DNA from: Blastococcus sp. TF02A-35
GTDB taxonomy: Bacteria; Actinomycetota; Actinomycetes; Mycobacteriales; Geodermatophilaceae
NCBI RefSeq assembly: GCF_004571075.1
Contig: NZ_SPQP01000016.1
Coordinates: 18,880-82,879 of the forward strand
Direction of reading: 5' to 3'
DNA: 64,000 nucleotides
The notes under the pieces are model-generated. The model was given only the letters and a program-made list of their open reading frames with translations. It was not told where the DNA came from and did no database searches. Positions 1-8,116 of this stretch are shown piece by piece (positions within the stretch are counted from its first letter, which is position 1; each line of letters opens with the position of its first letter). The translations under genes and the position numbers were made by a program.

Positions 1-741
1 CCGCCGGCCCCGACGCTCCCCACGCTCACCCGTGTGGAGCTGCGCAAGTCCCGCGACACCCGGGCCGGCTTCTGGCTGCTGCTGACCCTCGGCGTGGCGG
101 CGCTCGCGGTGCCGCTGCTGACCATGTTCTTCGCCGACCCCCGCGCCAAGACCTTCACCGAGTACCTGACGTTGGCCCAGTTCCCGGTCAGCCTGCTGCT
201 CCCGGTCCTCGGCATCCTGCTGGTCACCAGCGAGTGGTCGCAGCGGACCGCGATGACCACGTTCGCGCTCGTGCCCCAGCGGGCCCGGGTCGTCGTCGCG
301 AAGCTGCTGGCCGCGGCGCTCCTCGCCCTGCTCGGCGTCGTGGCGACGCTGGTCGCCGCCGGGCTGGTCACCGCCCTCACGCCGGTGCTCACCGACGACG
401 CGACGTCCTGGGAGGTCACCGCGCAGCACGTCCTGCAGGTCGTGGCCCTCGAGGTGCTCTACGTCCTGGTGGGTGTGGCGTTCGGTCTGCTGCTGCGCAC
501 CTCGCCGCTGGCGATCGTCCTGTACTTCGTGGTGCCCACGATCGTCACCGTGCTGGTCACGACCATCCCGGCGCTGGACTGGGTGCGCGAGTGGCTGGAC
601 CTGACCACGACGACCGAGCCGATGTACTCCGGGGACCTCGACGGCGCCGGCTGGGCGCGGGCCGGCACGGCGACGGTGCTGTGGTTCGTGGCCCCGCTCA
701 TCGGTGGCTGGGTCCGGCTGCAGCGCAGCGAGATCGCCTGA
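1..741 (+). CDS. ABC transporter permease (5' end outside the window)
   Basis: Probable ABC-2 type integral membrane permease. The frame is open from base 1, so the protein most likely begins upstream; a GTG at 34 is possible but sits in the middle of the usual opening 'TRVELRKSRDTRAGFW', the cytoplasmic stretch before the first membrane helix. About six hydrophobic segments follow, with the motif 'VTSEWSQRTAMTTFALVP' typical of ABC-2 permeases whose partner ATPase normally lies just upstream. No substrate can be inferred. The gene ends in a hairpin-rich stretch facing the convergent VOC gene. Confidence 0.75.
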   Translation, partial: PPAPTLPTLTRVELRKSRDTRAGFWLLLTLGVAALAVPLLTMFFADPRAKTFTEYLTLAQFPVSLLLPVLGILLVTSEWSQRTAMTTFALVPQRARVVVAKLLAAALLALLGVVATLVAAGLVTALTPVLTDDATSWEVTAQHVLQVVALEVLYVLVGVAFGLLLRTSPLAIVLYFVVPTIVTVLVTTIPALDWVREWLDLTTTTEPMYSGDLDGAGWARAGTATVLWFVAPLIGGWVRLQRSEIA

Positions 742-797
742 CCCGGGTGGGCGTCCGGTCCTCCGTCACTGTGACGGAACCCGGGCGCCCGCCCGGG
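742..797. terminator. Nested hairpin between convergent genes
   Basis: An outer stem of 12 bases (742-753 with 786-797, one G-T wobble) encloses an inner perfect 8-base stem (762-769 with 771-778). It fills the gap between the converging permease and VOC genes. There is no T tract, as is usual for terminators of high-GC actinobacteria. Confidence 0.5.
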
Positions 798-799
798 AG

Positions 800-1162
800 T
801 CAGAGCTGCTGCGTCAGGTTGATCGCGTTCCCGTCGGGGTCGGAGACGTGCGCGACGCGCTGGCCCCACGGCATGTCGTTGGCCGGCCCGGAGCTGCGGC
901 CGCCGAGTGCCTCGACGCGGGGGAGGAGCGCGTCGACGTCGGGCACCTCGATGCTGAGCAGCACCCGACCCGGGCCGCCGGCGGCCACCGTGGTGTCGGC
1001 GGTCAGCCCGAGGCCGGAGTCGCCGACGCGCAGGCCCAGGTAGAAGACCGCCCCGTCCTCGGGGAAGCGCTCCACCTCGGTCGCGTCCAGGACGCCGACG
1101 TAGAACGCACGCAGCCGCTCGAGGTCGGGCGTGACGATGATGGGCTGGACGGTGCCGGGCAC
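800..1162 (-). CDS. VOC (glyoxalase/bleomycin-resistance fold) family protein
   Basis: A 120-residue single-domain vicinal oxygen chelate protein. It opens 'VQPIIVTPDLERLRAFYVGVL' like a glyoxalase half-domain and ends 'HVSDPDGNAINLTQQL', the usual C-terminal strand with the metal-side region. Members bind small metabolites or metals as dimers; the substrate here is unknown. The GTG start at 1162 has a good Shine-Dalgarno (GGAGG, four bases away). A second, unrelated VOC protein is encoded at 56272-56658. Confidence 0.8.
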   Translation of the reverse strand: MPGTVQPIIVTPDLERLRAFYVGVLDATEVERFPEDGAVFYLGLRVGDSGLGLTADTTVAAGGPGRVLLSIEVPDVDALLPRVEALGGRSSGPANDMPWGQRVAHVSDPDGNAINLTQQL

Positions 1163-1220
1163 GGGGCCTCCAGGGGGAGTGGCGGGCGGGTGCAGGGTGG
1201 ACCGCCTGGTGTGACGGAAC

Positions 1221-1805
1221 TCAGCGGTCGGCCCGGGTGAACAGCCAGCGGGCGAAGGTGGCGTCCTCGTGCAGCTCGGTGCGCCAGCGGACCGACAGCA
1301 GGAACGACCCGGGCGGGACGACCAGCAGCGGGCTGGCGTCGTCGGGCTCGGCGTCGTCGGTGGACGGCGCGGGACCGGGGGACTCGGGCATCAGCCGGGC
1401 GCCGTCCTCGCCGGTGCCGTCGAGCGCGGCGCTGATGAAGGCCAGCCGGCCGCTGGGCACCGACACCGCGTCGCCGGCCTGCTCGTCGGTCGTCGGGAAG
1501 CGCAGCGCGAGCTCCAGCGTGCCGCGGTAGTCGTCGGCGTTCGCCTGGACGACGGCGATGCTGCCGTCGTCGCCGCGGAACACCTCGAGCCAGCCCTCGT
1601 CGCCGATCTCCGGATCGGTCAGGACCAGCGCGGCCGTGCCGGCGCCGACCGGGATGCCGGTCAGCTCGTAGTCCAGCCGTGGGACGAGCGCCTCGTAGGC
1701 CTCGTCGGACATGCCGCGCCACGCGGGCAGCAGGTCCTCGTCGAGGGCGAGGAAGGGCTCACCGTTGGACCAGAACCGGCCAACGTGCGTCCAGGCGACT
1801 GTCAC
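1221..1805 (-). CDS. Hypothetical protein, about 194 residues
   Basis: Not recognised. The open frame extends upstream to 2240, but that extension is Arg/Pro/Gly-rich noise; protein-like sequence begins at GTG 1805 ('VTVAWTHVGRFWSNGEPF'). The product is acidic and apparently soluble, with no signal peptide or membrane segment, a central 'GDDGSIAVVQANADDYRG' and a Pro/Asp-rich linker near residue 140. It lies just upstream of the VOC gene on the same strand, 58 bases away. A weak AGGA ribosome site precedes the start. Confidence 0.55.
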   Translation of the reverse strand: MTVAWTHVGRFWSNGEPFLALDEDLLPAWRGMSDEAYEALVPRLDYELTGIPVGAGTAALVLTDPEIGDEGWLEVFRGDDGSIAVVQANADDYRGTLELALRFPTTDEQAGDAVSVPSGRLAFISAALDGTGEDGARLMPESPGPAPSTDDAEPDDASPLLVVPPGSFLLSVRWRTELHEDATFARWLFTRADR

Positions 1806-2348
1806 CCGGCCATCCTGTTGTGCGGGTGGGGAGTCGTGCTCGGCGGGGAGGGCTTCTCCCGGCCCCGTTCCGGATGAGTTGACATAACGTCGGTTATCGG
1901 CGTTGTGCTGAGCTGCGCCGGAAGGGGTTGTCGATCTTGTGGGGCCCGACGCGCGGTGCGCTGGGCCGCGCCGCGTGCACACCGCGCCGCACGGACGGCG
2001 CCCGCAGGTCGGCGGCTGCACGCCCGGGCGGCACGTGCGGCAGTCGGTCGGTGCCGGACCTGGGCCGCCGGCGCCGACGTCGTGCCGCCTCGGAGGCCGG
2101 CCGTTGCCGACCCGTCCACCCGTCTCCGACTCCCCCAGATGTTGATCTTGCTCTCGTGATCTTGGTCGACGACAGCCCGGCCTCGGTGTCGCACCGCCGC
2201 CGCTCGAGCCGCTCGACACCCACTGGGCGCCATGAGGCACCGCTCCCCCTGTCCGCCTACACCCCGGTAATTACGTAACACTGACGTAATTACCGGGGTG
2301 TAGGCGGCTCGACGGGCGGCGGGCCGCCGGTGTTCGTAGGGTCGAGGC
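1806..2348. other. 543-bp divergent intergenic region
   Basis: Lies between a minus-strand unknown gene and a plus-strand lipoprotein gene. Contents: a small inverted repeat ATAAC-GTCG-GTTAT near 1883-1896, three scattered copies of 'GATCTTG' (near 1934, 2145 and 2159), and the perfect 24-bp inverted repeat at 2253-2307. Open frames here are Arg-rich artefacts. No RNA gene was recognised. Confidence 0.5.
2253..2307. repeat. Perfect 24-bp inverted repeat, 7-base loop
   Basis: Left arm 2253-2276 and right arm 2284-2307 are exact reverse complements; the loop is AACACTG. The outer half is GC-rich and the inner half AT-rich (TAATTACGT). The centre carries direct repeats of ACGTAA at 2273-2278 and 2284-2289, 11 bases (one helical turn) apart. 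It ends 30 bases before the likely -10 box of the lipoprotein gene. There is no T tract. It could be an operator, a bidirectional terminator or a mobile palindromic element. Confidence 0.85.
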
Positions 2349-2588
2349 ATGCAGATCAGACGACCGCTCGCCGCCGTCCTGGCCGCCCTGGCGCTCTTCG
2401 GAGGCGGCGCCACGCTGACCGCCTGCGGGGACCCGGCCGGGCTGGACCGCAACGACGGCACGAGCGACGACACCGAGAACACCGACGGCAACGACCCGGG
2501 CAGCGAGGAGCAGGGCAACCTGCCCGACAACAGCAACCCGGAGCCGGGCACCGAGGACCAGAACGACGACTCGCAGGACCCGGACTGA
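2349..2588 (+). CDS. Small acidic lipoprotein
   Basis: A 79-residue precursor with a lipoprotein signal: basic start 'MQIRR', a hydrophobic Ala/Leu core and lipobox 'LTAC' with the lipidated cysteine at residue 26. The mature part of about 53 residues is almost entirely Asp, Glu, Asn, Gly and Pro, probably disordered and exposed on the outer face of the membrane. The function is unknown. TAGGGT at 2337-2342 lies six bases before the ATG, which suggests leaderless transcription. A perfect 24-bp inverted repeat lies directly upstream and may regulate it. Confidence 0.75.
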   Translation: MQIRRPLAAVLAALALFGGGATLTACGDPAGLDRNDGTSDDTENTDGNDPGSEEQGNLPDNSNPEPGTEDQNDDSQDPD

Positions 2589-2597
2589 CCGAGCCGG

Positions 2598-3005
2598 CTA
2601 GCTCGAGCGCTCGGTGACCCAGAGCCGGTCGAGCCGTCCGGTGGAACGCACCAGGTCGGCCAGCGAGCGCTCGAGCTCGGCCTTCGTGGGCTTCTCGGCC
2701 AGCATCGTCTGCACGTCCTCGAGGGCGCAGCGCAGCTGGTAGAGCCGGTCCTGCAGGCCGTCGAGGTCGGCGCGGGACACGAGGACGACGTCGCCCGGCA
2801 GGCCGGCCTTCTGCGTGGCCGAGCGCTGCTCGTAGGCGCGCTGGCGGCACGCCTGGCCGCAGTAGAGCCGCGGACGGCCCACCGAGCCCTGCTCGGGCAG
2901 CACCCGGCGGCACCACCCGCAGCGCCGCTGCTCACCGCTCCCACGGCTGGGGAGGGGTGCGACGGGGAGCGATGCCGTGCTGCCGGACGCGTGCTGCTGT
3001 GCCAC
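2598..3005 (-). CDS. Zinc-ribbon protein with C-terminal coiled coil
   Basis: About 135 residues from GTG 3005. The N-terminal part holds 'CGWCRR' and 'YCGQACRQRAYEQR', a C-x2-C ... C-x3-C zinc-finger pattern. The rest is helical with heptad character ('LDGLQDRLYQLRCALEDVQ'). Proteins like this are widespread in actinobacteria without a known role; DNA or protein binding is the likely use. Frames extending upstream of 3005 overlap the divergent GDPD gene and are not credible. It converges on the lipoprotein gene, with 9 bases between stops. Confidence 0.6.
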   Translation of the reverse strand: MAQQHASGSTASLPVAPLPSRGSGEQRRCGWCRRVLPEQGSVGRPRLYCGQACRQRAYEQRSATQKAGLPGDVVLVSRADLDGLQDRLYQLRCALEDVQTMLAEKPTKAELERSLADLVRSTGRLDRLWVTERSS

Positions 3006-3134
3006 GCCTCGGGACGGTAGACGCCGCTGCCGACAGTGCCGGGTGACACGCCCTGGGAAGGGTCTGTGAACCGTGGCGGGGCCGGTCGGCGAGGGCCCTA
3101 CAGCGACGTCGGCAGCCCCCACTAGCGTGAACGC

Positions 3135-3911
3135 GTGCTCCCCGCGCGGTTCGCCTTCCTCGACGCACCGACGCCGTTGGCGATGGCACACCGCGGCGGG
3201 GCGATCGAGCACCTGGAGAACACGCTGCCGGCGTTCCAGGCGTGCGTGGACATGGGCTACCGGTACCTGGAGACCGACGTCCAGGTGACCGCCGACGGCG
3301 TCCTCGTCGCCTTCCACGACGCCACGCTGGAGCGGGTCACCGGGCAGTCCGGCCGCATCGACTCCCTCACCTGGGCGCAGGTCAGCGAGGCGCGGATCGG
3401 CGGCCGGGAGCCGATCGTGCGGCTGGAGGACCTGCTGGGGGCCTGGCCCGACGTGCGCTTCAACCTCGACATCAAGGCCGCGGGCGTGCTCGCCCCGCTG
3501 GTCCGCCTGGTCCGGAGCATGAAGGTCGCCGACCGCATCTGCCTCGGCTCCTTCTCCGACGCCCGCATCGCCGCGGCCCGGCGGCTGTTCGGCCCGTCGG
3601 TGTGCACCTCGCTCGGTCCCCGCGGGGTGGCTGCCCTCCGGCTGTCGTCCTACTCGCCCCGGGCGGCCGGCCTGGTCCGCATCCAGGCCGGGTGCGCGCA
3701 GGTCCCCCTCCAGCTCGGCGGCCGGGCGCTGGTGGACGAGCGGTTCCTGGCCGCCGCGCACGCCCGGGGGCTGCAGGTGCACGTCTGGACCGTGGACGAC
3801 CCGGTGGAGGCCGAGGCCATGCTGGACCTGGGCGTCGACGGGATCATGACCGACCGCCCGGCGATGCTCCGCGAGCTGCTGGAGAAGCGCGGGCAGTGGA
3901 CCGGTCGGTGA
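3135..3911 (+). CDS. Glycerophosphodiester phosphodiesterase
   Basis: A 258-residue GDPD (UgpQ/GlpQ-type TIM barrel) that hydrolyses glycerophosphodiesters to glycerol-3-phosphate and an alcohol. The active-site signature is present: 'HRGG' (His19), 'ENT' (28-30), 'ETD' (Glu46, Asp48) and 'FHD' (His61). No signal peptide is seen, so it is probably cytoplasmic. GTG 3135 follows TAGCGT (3123-3128) by six bases, a leaderless arrangement. It is the first gene of an apparent four-gene operon: its TGA overlaps the next GTG by four bases. Confidence 0.85.
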   Translation: MLPARFAFLDAPTPLAMAHRGGAIEHLENTLPAFQACVDMGYRYLETDVQVTADGVLVAFHDATLERVTGQSGRIDSLTWAQVSEARIGGREPIVRLEDLLGAWPDVRFNLDIKAAGVLAPLVRLVRSMKVADRICLGSFSDARIAAARRLFGPSVCTSLGPRGVAALRLSSYSPRAAGLVRIQAGCAQVPLQLGGRALVDERFLAAAHARGLQVHVWTVDDPVEAEAMLDLGVDGIMTDRPAMLRELLEKRGQWTGR

Positions 3912-4798
3912 CCGCGGGGGGACGGCTGCGGCGGTGGCGGCCGCGGACCCCTCCCCTGCCGGAGGACCTGGCCGACCTGGTGCGGCCCGACGACCCCGAG
4001 TGGTTCGCCCGCGAGCTGGCCGTCGCCGTCGCCCCGCCCTGGTGGTTCTGGCGGTTCGTGCTGCGCCGGTTCTCCTGGCTGGTGGGCCTCTTCGGCCGGG
4101 TCGAGGTCACCGGCTCCATCCCCGAGGAGCTCCGCCGGGGGCCGCTGCTGCTCGCCGCGAACCACATCGGCGACTTCGACCCCTTCGTGGTCGCCGTCGC
4201 GCTGCACCGGCTGGGCGTCGTGCCCCGGTTCATGGCGACCGGCGGGATCATCGCCGCACCGGTCGCCGGCCCGGTGCTGGAGCGGGCCGGTGCCATCCGC
4301 GTGGACCGCGGCACGGAGCTCGCCCGGCACGCCGTCCGCGTCACCGAGGTGGCGCTGGTGCACGGCGGGCACGTCGTCGCCTACCCCGAGGGCCGGATCG
4401 GGCTGGCTCCCGACCTCTGGCCGGAGCGCGGCCGCACGGGGATGGCCCGGCTCGCGCTGGGGCTGCGGGTCCCGGTCATCCCGGTGAGCCAGTGGGGCGC
4501 CCACGAGGTGCTCCAGTACGGCAACGACCGCGGCAAGCTGCGCACCCTGGCCCGTGCCCTCGTGCGGCGGCCGCGGCTCAGGGTGCACGTCGGGCCGCCG
4601 GTCCACTTCGACGACCTCCAGATGGGGCGCGTGGGCGACGCGAACCGCGCCCGCATGCGCATCGCCGCGGCGCTCACCCGGGGCCTGCGCCCGCTGCGGG
4701 CCGGTGAGCTGGACGGGCCGGCGTTCCACGACCCGACGCGCCCGACCACGGCCGTCGCCGCCTTCCCCGGCGGTGCGGTCCCGGAGGACATCCCGTGA
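3908..4798 (+). CDS. 1-acylglycerol-3-phosphate acyltransferase family protein (PlsC-like)
   Basis: A 296-residue lysophospholipid acyltransferase. The catalytic NHx4D motif is 'NHIGDFD' (His86, Asp91), followed by 'AYPEGRIG', equivalent to the acceptor-binding FPEG block. A hydrophobic N-terminal stretch ('PPWWFWRFVLRRFSWLVGL') probably anchors it to the membrane. The start overlaps the GDPD stop (GTGA), so the pair is likely coupled, which fits phospholipid turnover and resynthesis. A second PlsC-type gene lies at 13251-14111. The acyl acceptor cannot be told from sequence. Confidence 0.85.
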   Translation: MTAGGRLRRWRPRTPPLPEDLADLVRPDDPEWFARELAVAVAPPWWFWRFVLRRFSWLVGLFGRVEVTGSIPEELRRGPLLLAANHIGDFDPFVVAVALHRLGVVPRFMATGGIIAAPVAGPVLERAGAIRVDRGTELARHAVRVTEVALVHGGHVVAYPEGRIGLAPDLWPERGRTGMARLALGLRVPVIPVSQWGAHEVLQYGNDRGKLRTLARALVRRPRLRVHVGPPVHFDDLQMGRVGDANRARMRIAAALTRGLRPLRAGELDGPAFHDPTRPTTAVAAFPGGAVPEDIP

Positions 4799-4844
4799 CC
4801 GCGCGGTGCTGGACCGCGCGCGGCTGGGCTGGGAGCCTGCCGCG

Positions 4845-6197
4845 GTGACCTCAGCCCCTGCCGCCGCCCCGTCGGTGCCGCCGGTCGACCGCGCCCTCCA
4901 GCGCGAGCGCTTCGGCTGGTACTCCTACGACTGGGCCATGTCGGTCTTCAACACCTCGGTGACGACCGTCTTCCTGGGCCCGTACCTGACGGCCATCGCC
5001 CGCGACGCCGCCGGCCCCGACGAGCGCCTGCAGCTCCTCGGCCTGTCGATCGCCGCCGGCAGCTGGTTCTCCTACGTGCTGTCGGCCTCGGTCATCCTGC
5101 AGGTGCTCGTGCTGCCGCTCACCGGCGCGGTCGCCGACCGGACCGGGCGCAAGCGGGAGATGCTCGTCGGCTTCGCCCTCCTGGGCGCGCTCGCGACGAC
5201 GGCGCTGTTCTTCGCCGGCGACGGCCGCTGGCTGATGGGGGCGCTGCTCTTCGTCCTCGCCAACATCAGCTTCGGCGCGGCGACCGTCGTCTACTACTCC
5301 TGGCTGCCCGACCTGGCCGGCCCCGACGACCGCGACAAGGTCTCCAGCCGGGGATGGGCGTTCGGCTACGTCGGCGGTGCGCTGCTGCTCGCCGTCCACC
5401 TCGGCCTCGTGGTCGGCGCCGAGGGCCTGGGGCTGACCACCGGCGAGGCGGTGCGGATCTGCCTGGCCACCGCGGGCCTGTGGTGGGGCGCGTTCACCCT
5501 CTTCTCGGTCTCCCGGCTGCGCAACCGCCCGGTCGCGCCCTCGGCCGCGCGGTCGGGCAGCAGCTTCCGGCAGCTGGCCACCACGTTCCGGGAGATGCGG
5601 GCCTTCCCGCTGACCCTGTGGTTCCTCGGCGCGTACCTGCTGTTCAACGACGGCGTGCAGACCGTCATCTCGCTGTCGGCCACCTACGCGACCGAGGAGC
5701 TGGACCTGGGCCAGGACGTGCTCACCGGCGCGATCCTGATGGTGCAGGTGGTGGCGATCTTCGGCGCGCTGGGGCTCGGTCGCATGGCCGGGCGCTACGG
5801 GGCCAAGCGGGTGGTGCTCGGCGCGCTGGTGGCCTGGATCGGCGTCCTGTTCGCGGCGTTCTTCCTGCAGACCGGGGCGGTCGCGCAGTTCTACGCCCTC
5901 GCCGCGGTCATCGGCCTCGTCCAGGGCGGCACCCAGGCGCTGTCCCGCTCGATGTTCAGCCAGCTGATCCCGGCGGGCAAGGAGGCCGAGTACTACGGCT
6001 TCTACGAGATCAGCGACCGCGGCACCAGCTGGCTGGGCCCGCTGGCCTTCGGGCTGACCTACCAGCTGACCGGGTCCTACCGGCTCGCGATCGTCAGCCT
6101 CGTGATCTTCTTCGTGGGCGGCTTCCTCGCGCTGGCCGCCCTGCCGATGCGCCGTGCCGTCCTCGCGGCGGGCAACACCCCACCGGAGCGCCTGTGA
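4845..6197 (+). CDS. MFS transporter, UMF1/Atg22-like
   Basis: About 450 residues with some twelve membrane segments. The opening 'GWYSYDWAMSVFNTSV' and 'VADRTGRKREMLVGF' (cytoplasmic loop 2-3 motif) resemble the UMF1 branch of the major facilitator superfamily. The substrate is unknown. GTG 4845 was chosen; GTG 4806 in the same frame would add 13 residues. It lies 46 bases after the acyltransferase and overlaps the thymidine kinase start by four bases, so it belongs to the same operon. Confidence 0.8.
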   Translation: MTSAPAAAPSVPPVDRALQRERFGWYSYDWAMSVFNTSVTTVFLGPYLTAIARDAAGPDERLQLLGLSIAAGSWFSYVLSASVILQVLVLPLTGAVADRTGRKREMLVGFALLGALATTALFFAGDGRWLMGALLFVLANISFGAATVVYYSWLPDLAGPDDRDKVSSRGWAFGYVGGALLLAVHLGLVVGAEGLGLTTGEAVRICLATAGLWWGAFTLFSVSRLRNRPVAPSAARSGSSFRQLATTFREMRAFPLTLWFLGAYLLFNDGVQTVISLSATYATEELDLGQDVLTGAILMVQVVAIFGALGLGRMAGRYGAKRVVLGALVAWIGVLFAAFFLQTGAVAQFYALAAVIGLVQGGTQALSRSMFSQLIPAGKEAEYYGFYEISDRGTSWLGPLAFGLTYQLTGSYRLAIVSLVIFFVGGFLALAALPMRRAVLAAGNTPPERL

Positions 6198-6958
6198 CCG
6201 CGGTCGAGTCCGTCCAGCCGACCACTCCCCTGCCGATGCCGATGCCGATGCCGGGGCCGGCCGCCGTGCCCGCGTCCGGTGACCGGCGGCGGCACCCGGC
6301 GCCGGCGCACCTGCGGTTCTTCCACGGGCCGATGGACTGCGGCAAGTCCACGCTCGCGCTGCAGGTCGACCACAACCAGAGCAGGCAGGGCCGGCACGGG
6401 CTGCTGGTGACCCAGGGCGACCGGTCGGCGGCCCCGCAGATCAGCTCCCGCGTGGGGCTGTGCCGGGCGGCCATCGAGATCGACCCGGCCACCGACCTGC
6501 GGCTGCTCGTGCGCGACCGCTGGGCCGACGGCCACCGCGTGGACTACCTGATCGTCGACGAGGCGCAGTTCCTCTCCCCCGGCCAGGTCGACCAGCTGGC
6601 GGAGCTGGTCGACCAGTCGCACGTCGACGTCTACGCGTTCGGGCTGACCACCGACTTCCGGGCCCGGCTGTTCCCGGGCACCCAGCGGCTGCTCGAGGTC
6701 GCCGACGACGTGCAGCGGATCCAGGTCGAGGTGCTGTGCTGGTGCGGCCTGCCGGGGCTGCTGAACGCCCGCGTCGTGGACGGCGTGATGGTCCGCTCGG
6801 GCGAGACCGTGGTGGTGGCCGACACCGCTCCCCCGGAGCTGCCCGGGGAGGGCGGCGACTCCCCCGCCGTCCGCTACCAGGTGCTGTGCCGGCGGCACCA
6901 CGTGCGCGGTGAGCTCGGCCCCACGGCCGCCGGGCCGGGACAGCTCGCCCTCCCCTGA
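6194..6958 (+). CDS. tdk: Thymidine kinase
   Basis: Type II thymidine kinase, which phosphorylates thymidine in pyrimidine salvage. About 254 residues. Walker A is 'GPMDCGKST' (45-53) and Walker B/lid is 'YLIVDEAQFL'; the C-terminal half has 'CWCG' and 'CRRHH', in the position of the zinc-binding lasso cysteines. An unusual Pro/Met-rich N-terminal tail of about 38 residues contains a short (PM)n repeat from three tandem CCGATG units. GTG 6194 overlaps the MFS stop. Confidence 0.85.
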   Translation: MTAVESVQPTTPLPMPMPMPGPAAVPASGDRRRHPAPAHLRFFHGPMDCGKSTLALQVDHNQSRQGRHGLLVTQGDRSAAPQISSRVGLCRAAIEIDPATDLRLLVRDRWADGHRVDYLIVDEAQFLSPGQVDQLAELVDQSHVDVYAFGLTTDFRARLFPGTQRLLEVADDVQRIQVEVLCWCGLPGLLNARVVDGVMVRSGETVVVADTAPPELPGEGGDSPAVRYQVLCRRHHVRGELGPTAAGPGQLALP

Positions 6959-7031
6959 CCCTCCGGAGTCACCCGTGCGGGGGGCGGTGACCGTCCGGAT
7001 CTGACCCCATGCGATGATGAACAGCCGATTC

Positions 7032-7053
7032 GGCGGAATCTCTCCGCCTTTTT
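7032..7053 (+). terminator. Rho-independent terminator after tdk
   Basis: GGCGGA (7032-7037) pairs with TCCGCC (7043-7048), followed directly by five T residues. This is the only classical stem plus T-tract terminator seen in the window. It lies 75 bases after the thymidine kinase stop and ends the four-gene operon before rbpA. Confidence 0.7.
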
Positions 7054-7150
7054 CGTCGTTTATCTCTCTGACTCCCCGATCACCTGGGTATGGCCCCGGG
7101 TGACCGGACGTCGAGTCCCTACCGACACTAAGACGAGAGGACGGTGTGCC

Positions 7151-7495
7151 ATGGGTGAGCGTTCCTTGCGCGGCAGCCGACTGGGCAGCGTCAGCTACGA
7201 GACCGAGCGGAACACCGCGCCCATCGAGCGGCAGTACGCCGAGTACAAGTGCGCTTCCGGCCACCTGTTCACGGTCCCGTTCGCCGACGACGCCGAGCTC
7301 CCCGACACGTGGGAGTGCAAGTTCGACGGCTCCGCGGCGAAGCTCGTCGGTGGGACCGAGCCGGCCCCCAAGAAGGTCAAGCCCCCGCGGACCCACTGGG
7401 ACATGCTGCTCGAGCGCCGCAGCGTCGAGGACCTCGAGGAGGTCCTGGCCGAGCGCCTCGAGGTGCTCCGCGGCCGGCGGACCCGCGCCAGCTGA
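7151..7495 (+). CDS. rbpA: RNA polymerase-binding protein RbpA
   Basis: Actinobacterial RNA polymerase accessory factor that binds the principal sigma factor and stabilises the open promoter complex. 114 residues, the usual length. The N-terminal tail 'RGSRLGSVSYETERN' precedes the core domain with 'YKCASGHLF' and 'WECKFDG'; the C-terminal basic linker 'KKVKPPRTHWDMLLERRS' leads into the sigma-interacting helix. ATG 7151 has an AGAGGA ribosome site. It neighbours fxsA and ppm/lnt as in mycobacteria (Rv2050-Rv2053). A near-palindrome around 7080-7102 could be regulatory. Confidence 0.95.
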   Translation: MGERSLRGSRLGSVSYETERNTAPIERQYAEYKCASGHLFTVPFADDAELPDTWECKFDGSAAKLVGGTEPAPKKVKPPRTHWDMLLERRSVEDLEEVLAERLEVLRGRRTRAS

Positions 7496-7510
7496 CAGCA
7501 GTACCTGACG

Positions 7511-7544
7511 GAACGGCCCCGGTGGATCCCCACCGGGGCCGTTC
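7511..7544. terminator. Perfect 15-bp stem between rbpA and fxsA
   Basis: Arms 7511-7525 and 7530-7544 are exact complements with loop ATCC. It lies midway between the converging stops, so it can terminate both genes. No T tract follows; the very stable GC stem is the actinobacterial type. Confidence 0.8.
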
Positions 7545-7555
7545 TGCGTCCGGGG

Positions 7556-8074
7556 TCAGGTCGCCGGGCGCCCGTCGGCGTCGCGCAGGACCTCGCCCTC
7601 GATCACCAGCGGGGTGCCGTGGGGTGCGGGCCGCTCCCCCACCCCGGCGGTGCGCGTGCTGCTCACGTGCACCGGGCCGCGCATCCGGTCCGGCAGCCGG
7701 GAGAGCACCAGCCCACCCAGCGCCCGGCGCACGAGGCCGCGCGTGAAGGGCAGCAGGCACAGCAGGCCGACGAGGTCGCCGATGAATCCCGGCAGGACCA
7801 TCAGCAGCCCTCCGGCCGCGACGAGCCCGGCGTTCCCGAGCTCGACGCCCGGGGAGCGCCGGCTGCGCGCCCGCTCCCGGAGGTCGGCCAGCGCGCGCGT
7901 GCCCTGCCGGGCCAGCAGGACGAACCCCAGCGCGCTGGTGGCCATCGTCGCCAGGATCGTCCAGCCGATGCCGATCCAGGCGGCGACCAGTGCGAAGACG
8001 ACGAGCTCTGCCAGCGCCGTCACCCCGACGACCAGCTTGAGCCGACGGCGTACCAGGTCAGCCACGTCGGTCAC
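7556..8074 (-). CDS. fxsA: FxsA family membrane protein
   Basis: A 172-residue cytoplasmic membrane protein of the FxsA family (E. coli FxsA overproduction alleviates exclusion of phage T7 by the F plasmid). It has hydrophobic segments at about 15-35, 36-55 and 80-105, the family's 'GLLMVLPGFIGDLVGLLCLLP' loop region, then a polar tail. The role in actinobacteria is unknown. It lies beside ppm as in M. tuberculosis Rv2053c. GTG 8074 follows a GGAGAGG stretch very closely. Confidence 0.8.
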   Translation of the reverse strand: MTDVADLVRRRLKLVVGVTALAELVVFALVAAWIGIGWTILATMATSALGFVLLARQGTRALADLRERARSRRSPGVELGNAGLVAAGGLLMVLPGFIGDLVGLLCLLPFTRGLVRRALGGLVLSRLPDRMRGPVHVSSTRTAGVGERPAPHGTPLVIEGEVLRDADGRPAT

Positions 8075-8116
8075 CCCTCTCCGTGCTCAGGCCCTCGCCG
8101 GGTGCCGGTCGGCCGG

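Noticed and set aside
1894..2240. Minus-strand frames in the 1806-2348 gap
   Set aside because: Arg-rich, no conserved pattern, no ribosome site; the credible start of the downstream gene is 1805.
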